Source: Bacteroidales bacterium (GTDB lineage: Bacteria > Bacteroidota > Bacteroidia > Bacteroidales > GCA-2748055). From it: 56,351 nucleotides of DNA. Numbering within the stretch: the first letter of the stretch is position 1; every line of letters starts with the position of its first letter. Position numbers and translations under genes: made by a program. This document shows positions 21,091-29,401 of this stretch, piece after piece. The stretch covers positions 1 through 56,351 of the forward strand of contig JAGLOO010000046.1 in NCBI GenBank assembly GCA_023138875.1. Direction: 5' to 3'. The notes under the pieces are model-generated. The model was given only the letters and a program-made list of their open reading frames with translations, did no database searches and was not told where the DNA came from.

Positions 21091-22116
21091 ATGGTTATGC
21101 TGGAAGAAGGATTAAGAAAGATAATTGCTGATTTGATTGGGAGTGCCAAAAACATAGCGATCCTCACCCATACGAATCCGGATGGGGATGCCATTGGGTC
21201 CAGCCTGGCACTTGGATTGGCATTGAAGAAAAAAGGGATTGATGCCCGTGTTGTTATCCCTGACGGACTACCGGATTTCCTAAGGTGGCTCCCTGGCATT
21301 GAACTCTCCACTACATTTGTTTATAAAAAGGAAAAAGCCATTGGTATCATTGAAGGAGCAGACCTGATCTTTTGCCTTGATTTTAATGATCCAAACCGTC
21401 TTAACGGCTTCGAAGAATACCTGTTTAAATCGAAAGCGAAAAAGATTCTTATTGACCACCATGAAGACCCGGTCCGGTTTGCAGATATTACCATTTCAGA
21501 AACCTGGCGCGGATCGGTGGGAGAGATGATCTACCTCTTTCTGAAGGAGATTTTTGAGGAGGATATTCTGGATAAGGATATTGCCACCTGCCTCTATGTG
21601 GCGATCATGACCGATACGGGGAATTTTAATTATGCGAGCAGCTACCCCGAGATCTTCCACGTTGTGGGAGACCTGATGAAATATGACCTGGAGAAGGACA
21701 GGATCTACAGCAATGTATATGATGCTTTTTCGGAGGATCGCATGCGCTTACTGGGATACTGTTTGCAGGAAAAGATGGTGGTGCTTCCCGGTTACCATAC
21801 CGCTTACATCAGTATCAACGATGAAGAGCTGAAAAGATTCAAACACCGCAAAGGAGATACTGAAGGAATTGTGAACATCCCATTCTCTGTGAAGGGTGTC
21901 AGATTTACTGCCCTTTTCATAGAAAAGAAGGACCGGATCAAGGTTTCATTCAGGTCCCGTGGAAGTTTTCCTGTGAACCGGATTGCTGCTGAGCATTACC
22001 AAGGGGGAGGACATACCAATGCTGCCGGGGGAGATTCGTTTCTGTCCATGGAGGAAACACTACAATTCTTCGAATCACTTTTACCCGCTTATGCTGAATT
22101 ATTGTCAGAAGGATAA
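21091..22116 (+). CDS. DHH-family phosphoesterase (NrnA-like)
   Basis: A 341-residue DHH/DHHA1 protein like NrnA, which degrades short RNA oligonucleotides and can hydrolyse pAp. Metal-binding motifs are NPDGDAIGSSLAL near the N-terminus, CLDFNDPNR, the name-giving LIDHHEDP, and MTDTGNF. The DHHA1 substrate domain ends in GGGHTNAAGG. The start at 21091 follows a good promoter; a longer open frame reaches back into ndk and does not look protein-like. The next gene, an FKBP lipoprotein, starts inside its last 26 bases. Confidence 0.9.
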   Translation: MVMLEEGLRKIIADLIGSAKNIAILTHTNPDGDAIGSSLALGLALKKKGIDARVVIPDGLPDFLRWLPGIELSTTFVYKKEKAIGIIEGADLIFCLDFNDPNRLNGFEEYLFKSKAKKILIDHHEDPVRFADITISETWRGSVGEMIYLFLKEIFEEDILDKDIATCLYVAIMTDTGNFNYASSYPEIFHVVGDLMKYDLEKDRIYSNVYDAFSEDRMRLLGYCLQEKMVVLPGYHTAYISINDEELKRFKHRKGDTEGIVNIPFSVKGVRFTALFIEKKDRIKVSFRSRGSFPVNRIAAEHYQGGGHTNAAGGDSFLSMEETLQFFESLLPAYAELLSEG

Positions 22117-22624
22117 GTTGCTTGTGCTGGTGATTTCGGTACTGCTAACGGCCTGTGATCCGCCGGTACAGGAACACCGGACACCCCAGTCAGACCCCGT
22201 TGCTGAGCAACTTGTCAGGGCTAATCAGTACATGCAGCGCCGGCACCAGGATCACATTTCAGCTTTTGTGGAGCGTGTCGGATGGGAGGCAGAGATGACC
22301 TCTTCCGGGCTCTGGATCGTGCTTGAGATTCCCGGACAGGGAAAACGAATCACAGAGAACAGCCGAATTTCATATTCCTTTAAATCCATGTTGCTCGATG
22401 GGACACCCTGCTATAATGCTACTGAACAGGATCCAAAAGAAATCATCATTGGAAAAGGAGGCGTGGAATCAGGGGTAGAACAGGGCATGCTCCTATTGAG
22501 GCAGGGAGCTGAAGCCATTTTTATCATTCCACCCCACCTGGCTCATGGTAATTTTGGTGACCGTGACAGGATCCCTGGTAATTCTATACTCATTTGCAGG
22601 GTAAAGGTACTGGCGGTGCAATAA
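22091..22624 (+). CDS. FKBP-type peptidyl-prolyl isomerase lipoprotein
   Basis: A 177-residue lipoprotein. The signal ends in the lipobox LLTAC (Cys22), so the protein should be anchored in the envelope. An FKBP-type prolyl isomerase domain follows: a linker, then ISYSFKSMLLDGTP, GVESGVEQGMLLLRQGAEA, and the closing RVKVLAVQ strand. The sequence AIFIIPPHLAHGNFGDRD corresponds to the conserved FKBP AxFxIP.xLAYG segment. It resembles GldI, the FKBP lipoprotein linked to gliding and type IX secretion in flavobacteria, but that link is only by family. The start is chosen for the lipoprotein signal and lies within the previous gene's end. Confidence 0.82.
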   Translation: MLNYCQKDKLLVLVISVLLTACDPPVQEHRTPQSDPVAEQLVRANQYMQRRHQDHISAFVERVGWEAEMTSSGLWIVLEIPGQGKRITENSRISYSFKSMLLDGTPCYNATEQDPKEIIIGKGGVESGVEQGMLLLRQGAEAIFIIPPHLAHGNFGDRDRIPGNSILICRVKVLAVQ

Positions 22625-22640
22625 GGTTAATTAAATATGC

Positions 22641-22648
22641 TATTTTTG
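22641..22648 (+). promoter_or_regulatory. Putative -7 element before the tandem-FKBP lipoprotein
   Basis: TATTTTTG matches TAnnTTTG exactly, 18 bases before the ATG at 22667. No -33 TTTG is seen at the right spacing, so it may be a weak internal promoter within the FKBP pair. Confidence 0.4.
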
Positions 22649-22666
22649 CGCAATAAAGAATAAAAA

Positions 22667-23659
22667 ATGAATTTAAGCATCCATAGAATATACATAATCC
22701 TGATAGCTGTCTCCGGTGTTTTCCTGCTTACCGGTTGCCCGGAAGACACAGAAGACGAGGATAACAAGGCCCAGGAACAACGTTTCTTTGATCTTTACGT
22801 GGAATCCAGGTATCCGGATGTTGATCCCCAGTCGAATGGACTCTATTTTATAGAGCACAAAGAAGGAACCGGCTCCTTTCCCGATACGACTGACTGGCTA
22901 TTGATCAATTATGTGGCAACCAAGATCCCCCAGGAGATCATCTTTGAGTCTTACCTTGAAAATGTAGCCATTGACAATGGTTTTTATAAAAGTGAGGTAC
23001 TCTACGGACCTTTCAAAGTGCAGAACAGTACTAGAGTGAAAGGTCTTACTGAAGGATTGTTATTGATGAAGGAAGGCACTCAGGCGATCATGTTTTTCAC
23101 AAGTGACCTTGGTTATGGTCCCAATGGATTTGGCAAGGTGACAGGTTACCAGTCGCTCAAATATGAAGTCGAATTGCTGGAGGTCATTGAGGATATTGAA
23201 TCGTTTGAACAGGCAAGGATCGAAGCTTTTGTTGATACCATTCCTGAGGTTGATACCATTCACGATCCCACCACAGATGCAGTCATGTACTATGTAATTG
23301 ATGAAGCTACTGATGGAGATTCAATAAAGAATGATTCCATTGTCCAGATTGCTTACAAGGGCTACCTGATCGATGGACGTGTTTTTGATGAAAGTGCTAC
23401 AGATGAGTATTATGAGTTTCCGGTGGGCGACTATGAAGATGAAAGAAGCCCAATTGTCGGATGGCATCTTGGATTGCTTAAGTTCCGAGAAGGTGAAAAA
23501 GGTAGATTAATCATTCCATACCATTTGGGGTATAGTGAAGCTGGCCGACAGACTACCGATGGACTTACCGTCATTCCTCCCTATGAAACTTTAATATTTG
23601 ATATCGAGGTTGTCGCTGTGAAAGGTCCAGCGAATCCCGACCCGAATCCTGAGGAGTAA
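22667..23659 (+). CDS. Lipoprotein with two FKBP-type isomerase domains
   Basis: A 330-residue lipoprotein with lipobox LLTGC (Cys near residue 24) and an acidic linker. Two FKBP-like domains follow. The first, residues about 50-175, contains NYVATKIPQEIIFESY, GLTEGLLLMKEGTQAIMFF and SLKYEVELLEV. The second, about 195-320, contains VQIAYKGYLIDGRVFDES, GWHLGLLKFREGEKGRLIIP and ETLIFDIEVVAVK. The second domain is closer to the FKBP consensus, and the first may have lost isomerase activity. It follows the single-domain FKBP lipoprotein by 42 bases, so the two are probably envelope foldases that act together. Confidence 0.8.
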   Translation: MNLSIHRIYIILIAVSGVFLLTGCPEDTEDEDNKAQEQRFFDLYVESRYPDVDPQSNGLYFIEHKEGTGSFPDTTDWLLINYVATKIPQEIIFESYLENVAIDNGFYKSEVLYGPFKVQNSTRVKGLTEGLLLMKEGTQAIMFFTSDLGYGPNGFGKVTGYQSLKYEVELLEVIEDIESFEQARIEAFVDTIPEVDTIHDPTTDAVMYYVIDEATDGDSIKNDSIVQIAYKGYLIDGRVFDESATDEYYEFPVGDYEDERSPIVGWHLGLLKFREGEKGRLIIPYHLGYSEAGRQTTDGLTVIPPYETLIFDIEVVAVKGPANPDPNPEE

Positions 23660-23701
23660 TCCTCAGTCAACATTCTGCCTGTGTATCCATTCAATTACTA
23701 T

Positions 23702-24406
23702 TTATCTTCCCAGTAAGAAAATCACCGGCCTTTTATGCAGAGCCGGTTTTTTCTTTTTCCATTCCTTCACGCGTCTGGTATGGATAAACTCGGAATCGAG
23801 TGTAATGTCCGCTGCGATGCACAGGAGTGTTGCAGGATCACAGGTCTCAAGAATATCTGTCAGCAGGGCATCGTTCCGGTAGGGTGCTTCCATAAAGATC
23901 TGGGTTTCCCCCTTTCTTCTGATTTCCTGTTCCAGTTCCCTGATTTTTCTGATTCTTTCAGGCCTTTTCACTGGCAAATAACCATGAAAGGTAAACATCT
24001 GTCCATTCAAACCCGATCCCATCAGGGATAACAGGATGGAAGAGGGTCCGGTAAGGGGAACCACCCTGATGCCGAGTTCATGGGCAAGCCGGACCACCAC
24101 TGCACCCGGATCGGCTACACCGGGGACACCGGCTTCCGAAATGATGGCAGTATCTGAACCTTGCATGGCTTCGCGAAGAAAAGTGGGGATCTCCTCCGAA
24201 GAAGTGTGTTCATTCAGCTCATGAAATACCAGCTGGTCAATATCAATCTCCCTGTCAAGCTTTTTCAGGTAACGCCTGGCATTCCTCAGGTTCTCCACAA
24301 TATAGACCCTGATCCCCCTTACCTTTTCAGTAACGCCAGCCGGAATGGTGCAGGTTGTATCAGGATTTCCCAGGGTATTGGGTACCAGGTATAGGACTCC
24401 TTTCAT
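23702..24406 (-). CDS. RsmI-like SAM-dependent methyltransferase
   Basis: A 234-residue tetrapyrrole-methylase-fold protein of the RsmI group. RsmI 2'-O-methylates C1402 of 16S rRNA. Family marks are YLVPNTLGNPD near the start, AIISEAGVPGVADPGAVVV, the SAM-site segment RVVPLTGPSSILLSLMGSG, and FHGYLPVKRPER. It is shorter than E. coli RsmI (about 286 residues), as is usual for the Bacteroidota branch, so the substrate is less certain. Confidence 0.85.
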   Translation of the reverse strand: MKGVLYLVPNTLGNPDTTCTIPAGVTEKVRGIRVYIVENLRNARRYLKKLDREIDIDQLVFHELNEHTSSEEIPTFLREAMQGSDTAIISEAGVPGVADPGAVVVRLAHELGIRVVPLTGPSSILLSLMGSGLNGQMFTFHGYLPVKRPERIRKIRELEQEIRRKGETQIFMEAPYRNDALLTDILETCDPATLLCIAADITLDSEFIHTRRVKEWKKKKPALHKRPVIFLLGR

Positions 24407-24467
24407 ACGAATTTTTTGTTAAAAATAATTATAACTTCGTGAACAACGTAATGCAACACCATTCCAG

Positions 24468-25229
24468 TTGAAAATAACCTTTCTGGGTACAGGTACATCA
24501 CAGGGTGTTCCTGTCATTGGATGCAGATGTGCCGGATGTATGTCTGAAGATGAACATGACCAGAGGTTGCGTTCGTCCATTCTTGTGGAATACAACGAAC
24601 AGGTCATTGTTATTGATACCGGTCCCGATTTCAGGCAGCAGATGCTTCGGGCCAATGTATCCAAACTCGATGCTGTTCTGTTTACCCATGAGCATCGCGA
24701 CCATATTGCTGGTCTGGATGACATCAGGGCATTCAATTTTATTCAGAAAAGCTCCATGGATGTCTTCGCCGAGGAGCGGGTCATGAGGGCGCTGAACAGC
24801 GGTTTCCCCTATGTGTTTGCTGAAAAAAAGTACCCGGGTGTTCCGCAGGTAATTATGCATGCCATTTCTACCGATCCCTTCCAGATCGGTCCCATGGAAA
24901 TCATACCTATCAGGATGATGCATTACCACCTGCCTGTTCTGGGATTCAGGCTTGGGGATTTTGCCTATCTGACCGACGGGAACTACATCTCCGAAGCGGA
25001 AAAGGAAAAGCTGATAGGGGTGAAGTTCCTGGTGGTCAATGCTCTTCGCAGGGAAGCACATATTTCTCATTTTACGCTGTCACAGGCAGTGTCACTGATC
25101 GGGGAGTTGAGTCCAAGGATGGGATACCTCACCCACATTTCTCACCAGATGGGACCATCCGTTCTGCTTGAAAAGGAACTGCCTTCCAACATTCGTCTTG
25201 CTTATGATGGCCTGGTGTTGAATCTATAA
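24468..25229 (+). CDS. MBL-fold metallohydrolase (PhnP-like)
   Basis: A 253-residue metallo-beta-lactamase-fold hydrolase. It opens MKITFLGTGTSQGVP, with GCRCAGC, a cysteine pattern seen in PhnP phosphodiesterases that hold an extra zinc. The metal-binding THEHRDHIAGLDD motif is at residues about 74-86, with later histidines in MHYHLPVLG and LTHISH. PhnP cleaves cyclic phosphoribosyl phosphates, but no other phn gene is near, so the substrate is open. The start is a TTG (24468); an ATG 17 bases upstream is out of frame and soon stops. Its 3' end overlaps the convergent MFS gene by 28 bases. Confidence 0.85.
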   Translation: MKITFLGTGTSQGVPVIGCRCAGCMSEDEHDQRLRSSILVEYNEQVIVIDTGPDFRQQMLRANVSKLDAVLFTHEHRDHIAGLDDIRAFNFIQKSSMDVFAEERVMRALNSGFPYVFAEKKYPGVPQVIMHAISTDPFQIGPMEIIPIRMMHYHLPVLGFRLGDFAYLTDGNYISEAEKEKLIGVKFLVVNALRREAHISHFTLSQAVSLIGELSPRMGYLTHISHQMGPSVLLEKELPSNIRLAYDGLVLNL

Positions 25230-26419
25230 TTCCGTGCCCTGTTCATTAGTTTCCTGGATGAGATAAAGAGAATGGCTGTGATAATACTCAGAATCAGGAA
25301 AATAACACCTGCCAGGGTGAGGGCCTGCGGAAGAGAGTAGATATCCTTGATCCAGCCCAGCAATGGTCCTGTCAGTGCGAAGAGCAACCTGATGATAAAA
25401 TTCCTTACAGAGAGCACGGTGGCCCTGATATTGGATGCTGTGATCCGATTGATGTAGTCTTTAAGTACCGGGGTGGCATATCCCCTTACCAGGTAAAACA
25501 GGTACAATATGATGAGACCGGAAGGCAGGTGGAAACGGCCAAGGGCGAGGTATCCGCAGGGGATCAGCAGGGCGATCAGGAGAATTGACCTGGTCTGGCC
25601 CAGCTTTTGTTCAAAATAATGTGCAGTGTATGCGGTGATGGCTACTGTCAGGTTCAGGCTGGTCCAGAGCAATCCGAACCAGACAATATCTATTCGGGTG
25701 TATTCAAAAAACGGCTGTGCAAACCAGGCCATTGTCAGTGTCGCTGTGCCAGTAATGGCACTGAACAGGATATTACGACTCAAAGCCCGGTCCTGGAACA
25801 ATGCAAACCGCGCGATCTGGACGATCTCCATAAAACCGGCCTTGATGAGCGGCAACTTTCGTGCAGGTTCAACAAGTGTGATGGCAGCCGGAAGGGCAAT
25901 GAATGCCACAAACGTCTGGGCAAGGTAGGGCACCCTCAGGGTAATCCCTGCCAGTAATCCGCCCAGGATGCCCGCGACAGCTTCTGCAATGTTACCCAGC
26001 GAGGTGATGCGCCCTTCAAAGCGGGAGTATTTTTTCTCCTGTCCACGCTCCAGCAGTGAATCATAGAGCATGGCCGAATCAGCTCCGGAAATGCAACTTT
26101 GTCCGATCCCAAGGATGATTTCGGCCACGAGAAATCCCAGAAAACCATAGCTGAGACTGTAGGTTGTGAAGCCAATAGTACCAAATATGGCCCCTATTAT
26201 CAGTGTTTTTCTCCTGCCGATCACATCGGCCAGGTATCCCGAAGGTATTTCCAGTACCACGATGGCAATGGAGTAGATGGCCTGCAAGACCATAATGTCC
26301 TTCATGGAAAGCCCGTTGCTTTCATAGAATGGTACCACGATGGGCATATAAAGCATGAACCATTTAGCGATCTTAATCAGGTAGAGCCGGGCAATATTTG
26401 GGTGAAGGGATTTAAACAA
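25202..26419 (-). CDS. MFS transporter
   Basis: A major facilitator superfamily permease of about 405 residues and around 12 hydrophobic segments. The loop between helices 2 and 3 carries GYLADVIGRRKT, the MFS signature. Substrate is not evident; the IPSGYLAD context occurs in several drug and sugar groups. The start is uncertain: a TTG at 26440 lies inside a perfect -7 element, so the TTG at 26419 (LFKSLHPNIARLYL) is preferred. It is divergent from the aconitase-asnA operon, which makes a joint role possible but unproven. Confidence 0.8.
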   Translation of the reverse strand: MFKSLHPNIARLYLIKIAKWFMLYMPIVVPFYESNGLSMKDIMVLQAIYSIAIVVLEIPSGYLADVIGRRKTLIIGAIFGTIGFTTYSLSYGFLGFLVAEIILGIGQSCISGADSAMLYDSLLERGQEKKYSRFEGRITSLGNIAEAVAGILGGLLAGITLRVPYLAQTFVAFIALPAAITLVEPARKLPLIKAGFMEIVQIARFALFQDRALSRNILFSAITGTATLTMAWFAQPFFEYTRIDIVWFGLLWTSLNLTVAITAYTAHYFEQKLGQTRSILLIALLIPCGYLALGRFHLPSGLIILYLFYLVRGYATPVLKDYINRITASNIRATVLSVRNFIIRLLFALTGPLLGWIKDIYSLPQALTLAGVIFLILSIITAILFISSRKLMNRARNYRFNTRPS

Positions 26420-26437
26420 AACTGAGCCTGTTTGCGG

Positions 26438-26445
26438 CAAAACTA
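26438..26445 (-). promoter_or_regulatory. Putative -7 promoter element for the MFS gene
   Basis: The minus strand reads TAGTTTTG, a full TAnnTTTG match, and implies transcription from near 26430. This argues that translation begins at 26419 rather than 26440. Confidence 0.4.
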
Positions 26446-26507
26446 TAAAAACCGGAGATATCCCCCTAAGATGTTTAAGAAAATATTTATTGAAATGGCT
26501 TTGTGGT

Positions 26508-26515
26508 TATCTTTG
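26508..26515 (+). promoter_or_regulatory. Putative -7 promoter element for the aconitase-asnA operon
   Basis: TATCTTTG matches TAnnTTTG. Transcription would begin near 26522, twelve bases before the chosen start of the first dehydratase gene. The -33 element is not convincing. Confidence 0.45.
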
Positions 26516-26533
26516 AATAATAAATTTCGGACA

Positions 26534-28339
26534 ATGGGGATGACAGTGATAGAGAAGATACTGGCAACACATGCCGGCAAATCTGAAGTTGCACCTGGAG
26601 ATATTGTGGATGTAAGGATCGATGCCCGTGTGGCACGTGATTTTGGAGGGGCAAACGTGGTTAAGCACATGGAACAGCATCACCTTGAGATCCATGATGC
26701 CTCAAAAACCTTCTTTACATTCGATTGCAATCCTACAGGATCAGATCAGAAGTATGCTGCCAACCAGCATAAATGCAGGCAGTTTGCACGTGAAAATGGC
26801 ATCAGGGTTTATGATATTGATAAGGGGATCGGAACCCATGTGCTGATCGAAGAGGGACTGGCCTACCCCGGTTCAACAGCGGTTTCCACAGACTCCCATG
26901 CCAATATCCTGGGAGCGGTTGGAGCCTTTGGACAAGGTATGGGAGACAAAGATATTGCTGCCTCATGGCACAGAGGAACCACCTGGTTCAAAGTTCCGCC
27001 TACGGTGAAGATCGTATTTGAGGGATCCCCGGATCCGCATCTCACGGCCAAGGATATTGTTTTGAATCTGCTGAATATATTCGGTGCCAATAAGCTGCTT
27101 GGAAACGCCATTGAGATTGAGGGAGAAATGGTGGAAAGGCTGACGTTTGATCAGCGCATTACCATCGCTTCCATGGCCACCGAGATGGGTGCCATTATCA
27201 TTCTTTTACCTCCCAACCTTGAGGTGATCAGGTATTGTGAGTCACGTTCAAGAAGGAAAGTGGTCCCGGTGGTTGCTGATCCCGATGCCTCTTACGCCAT
27301 GGTCCATAAAGTGGATGTATCCGGATTTGCACCCAGGATCTCGTTACCGGGGAAGCCCCACGATACATCAGTTCTGCCCCGGGAGAAAATCTGGATCGAT
27401 TCGGCCTTTATTGGAAGCTGCACCAATGGAAGGATCGAAGATCTTCGATCCGCAGCCTCTATCCTGAAGGGCAGAAAGCTGGCTGAAGGGGTAGTCCTCA
27501 AGATTGTCCCGGCTACTGACAGGGTTTGGTTGCAGTGCATGGAGGAGGGTTTGCTGGCGATCTTCAAGGAATCGGGGGTCCTGGTATCCAATGCCGGATG
27601 TGCCGGATGTGCTGCCGGACAAGTGGGACAGAACGGACCTGGAGAAATTACTGTTAGTACCGGGAACAGGAACTTCCCCGGGAAACAGGGACAGGGTGAG
27701 GTGTACCTGGCCTCCCCGGCAGTAGTGGCTGCTTCGGCAGTTGTCGGCTTTATCACAGGTCCTGATCAAATTCCTGAAAATCCGGAAAAAAGAGTAGTTG
27801 AAAGGATAAAAAAGAGAGCCACCGGTGCCAGAGAATCCACCGGGTCTGTCTATCGTCCGGTTGAAATTACAGGCAGGGTATGGTTTATACCAAGAGACAA
27901 TATTGATACGGACATGATCTTTCACAACAGGTATCTGTCAATTACCGATGTGGGTGAAATGGGTCAGTATACTTTTGATAACCTCGAAGGGTATGAGGAC
28001 TTTGCCTCAAGGGTTAAGGAAGGGGATATGGTGGTTACGGGGAAGAATTTCGGATCGGGCAGTTCCAGGCAACAGGCTGTGGATTGTTTTATTTCACTGG
28101 GTGTAAAGTGTGTAATTGCCGAATCGTTTGGTGCCATCTATGAGAGAAATGCCATCAATGCTGCCTTTCCCATCATTGGTTCAGAGCGGATCAACAAATT
28201 GCAACTGTCGGATGGAGATGAACTTTACGTGAATTTCGAAACCGGGGAGATGCATAATATATCGAAAGATATTACCCTGAAGTCTGCTCCATTCTCTGAA
28301 GTTCAGATGGAGATTTACCAGAACAACGGATTGTTTTAA
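26534..28339 (+). CDS. Fused aconitase/isopropylmalate dehydratase-family enzyme (paralogue 1)
   Basis: A 602-residue hydro-lyase in which the large (LeuC-like) and small swivel (LeuD-like) parts are one chain. The 4Fe-4S ligands are Cys296 (FIGSCTNGR), Cys356 and Cys359 (NAGCAGCAAG). Active-site segments STDSHANILGAVGAFGQGMG and STGNRNFPGK are present. The swivel part starts near residue 450 (GRVWFIPRDNIDTDMIF) and has NFGSGSSRQQAV where many relatives have NFGCGSSREH. The start at 26534 follows a -7 element; the longer reading is poorly conserved in character. Substrate (citrate, homocitrate, isopropylmalate or methylcitrate type) cannot be decided from sequence alone. The operon continues with asnA and a second such enzyme. 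Confidence 0.85.
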   Translation: MGMTVIEKILATHAGKSEVAPGDIVDVRIDARVARDFGGANVVKHMEQHHLEIHDASKTFFTFDCNPTGSDQKYAANQHKCRQFARENGIRVYDIDKGIGTHVLIEEGLAYPGSTAVSTDSHANILGAVGAFGQGMGDKDIAASWHRGTTWFKVPPTVKIVFEGSPDPHLTAKDIVLNLLNIFGANKLLGNAIEIEGEMVERLTFDQRITIASMATEMGAIIILLPPNLEVIRYCESRSRRKVVPVVADPDASYAMVHKVDVSGFAPRISLPGKPHDTSVLPREKIWIDSAFIGSCTNGRIEDLRSAASILKGRKLAEGVVLKIVPATDRVWLQCMEEGLLAIFKESGVLVSNAGCAGCAAGQVGQNGPGEITVSTGNRNFPGKQGQGEVYLASPAVVAASAVVGFITGPDQIPENPEKRVVERIKKRATGARESTGSVYRPVEITGRVWFIPRDNIDTDMIFHNRYLSITDVGEMGQYTFDNLEGYEDFASRVKEGDMVVTGKNFGSGSSRQQAVDCFISLGVKCVIAESFGAIYERNAINAAFPIIGSERINKLQLSDGDELYVNFETGEMHNISKDITLKSAPFSEVQMEIYQNNGLF

Positions 28340-28351
28340 TTAGCAAGTATT

Positions 28352-29386
28352 ATGAGACTGATTATTCCAGAGGGCTATAAGCCCCTCATTGGCTTAAAAG
28401 AAACGGAGAAAGCCATCCAGATGATGAAGGATCATTTCGAGACAGGACTCTCCTCCGACCTGCGACTACGCCGGGTAACAGCACCCCTCTTTATGTTGAA
28501 AGGTACGGGCCTGAATGATGACCTTAGGGGAGTGGAACGACCCATCAGTTTTCAGATCAAGGACATGCGTGATCAGGAAGCAGAGGTGGTTCAATCCCTG
28601 GCCAAATGGAAGCGGATGATGCTGAGGGATTACGATATCCAGACAGGATGCGGGATCTATACAGATATGAATGCACTCCGGCCCGATGAGGAGTTGGACA
28701 ATATGCACTCGGTGTATGTGGATCAGTGGGACTGGGAAAAGGCCATTTATCCGGAAGAGCGGACCCTGGATTATCTGAAGGTGACTGCGCGAAAGGTGTG
28801 GGACAATGTGAAGCGAAGCGAGTTTTTCATTTATACTTTCTATCCAAATATCGTACCTGAACTCCCAGAGGAAATCACCTTTATACATTCCGAGCAACTC
28901 TTCGAAATGTACCCCGATCTGACAACAAAGGAGAGGGAGAACAGGATCGCTGAAAAGCATGGTGCAGTCTTTATCATCGGTATAGGGTATGACCTTCCGG
29001 ATGGCAGGCCCCATGACCAGCGGTCACCTGATTATGACGACTGGAGTACGGAAACAGTAGAGGGTTACAGGGGATTGAACGGGGATATTATTGTTTGGAA
29101 CAAAGTGCTTGAATGTGCAGCTGAGATCACTTCCATGGGATTGAGGGTGGACAAGGAGGAATTGATGACCCAGCTTGAGATGACCGGCGATCTGGACCGG
29201 GTTGACCTGCTGTTTCACAGGCGGCTCCTGAACGATGAATTGCCTTCATCCATTGGTGGAGGGATCGGTCAATCACGAACGGCCATGCAGCTGCTTAAGA
29301 AAGCACATATCGGTGAGATCCAGTCGGCCATCTGGCCAGGCGAGATGGTGGACCATTGTCACAGAAGCAATATTCAGCTCATTTAA
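28352..29386 (+). CDS. asnA: Aspartate-ammonia ligase (asparagine synthetase A)
   Basis: AsnA makes asparagine from aspartate, ammonia and ATP through an aspartyl-adenylate, on a class II aminoacyl-tRNA synthetase fold. The 344-residue protein carries the family blocks VVQSLAKWKRMMLRDY, DMNALRPDEELDNMHSVYVDQWDWE, ITFIHSEQLFEMYPDL, SPDYDDWST, LNGDIIVWN and SIGGGIGQSR. Length is close to E. coli AsnA (330). It lies 12 bases after one fused dehydratase and 15 bases before another, so all three share a transcript. That context is unusual for an asparagine gene. Confidence 0.96.
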   Translation: MRLIIPEGYKPLIGLKETEKAIQMMKDHFETGLSSDLRLRRVTAPLFMLKGTGLNDDLRGVERPISFQIKDMRDQEAEVVQSLAKWKRMMLRDYDIQTGCGIYTDMNALRPDEELDNMHSVYVDQWDWEKAIYPEERTLDYLKVTARKVWDNVKRSEFFIYTFYPNIVPELPEEITFIHSEQLFEMYPDLTTKERENRIAEKHGAVFIIGIGYDLPDGRPHDQRSPDYDDWSTETVEGYRGLNGDIIVWNKVLECAAEITSMGLRVDKEELMTQLEMTGDLDRVDLLFHRRLLNDELPSSIGGGIGQSRTAMQLLKKAHIGEIQSAIWPGEMVDHCHRSNIQLI

Positions 29387-29401
29387 AAGAAAGGATTAGC
29401 C

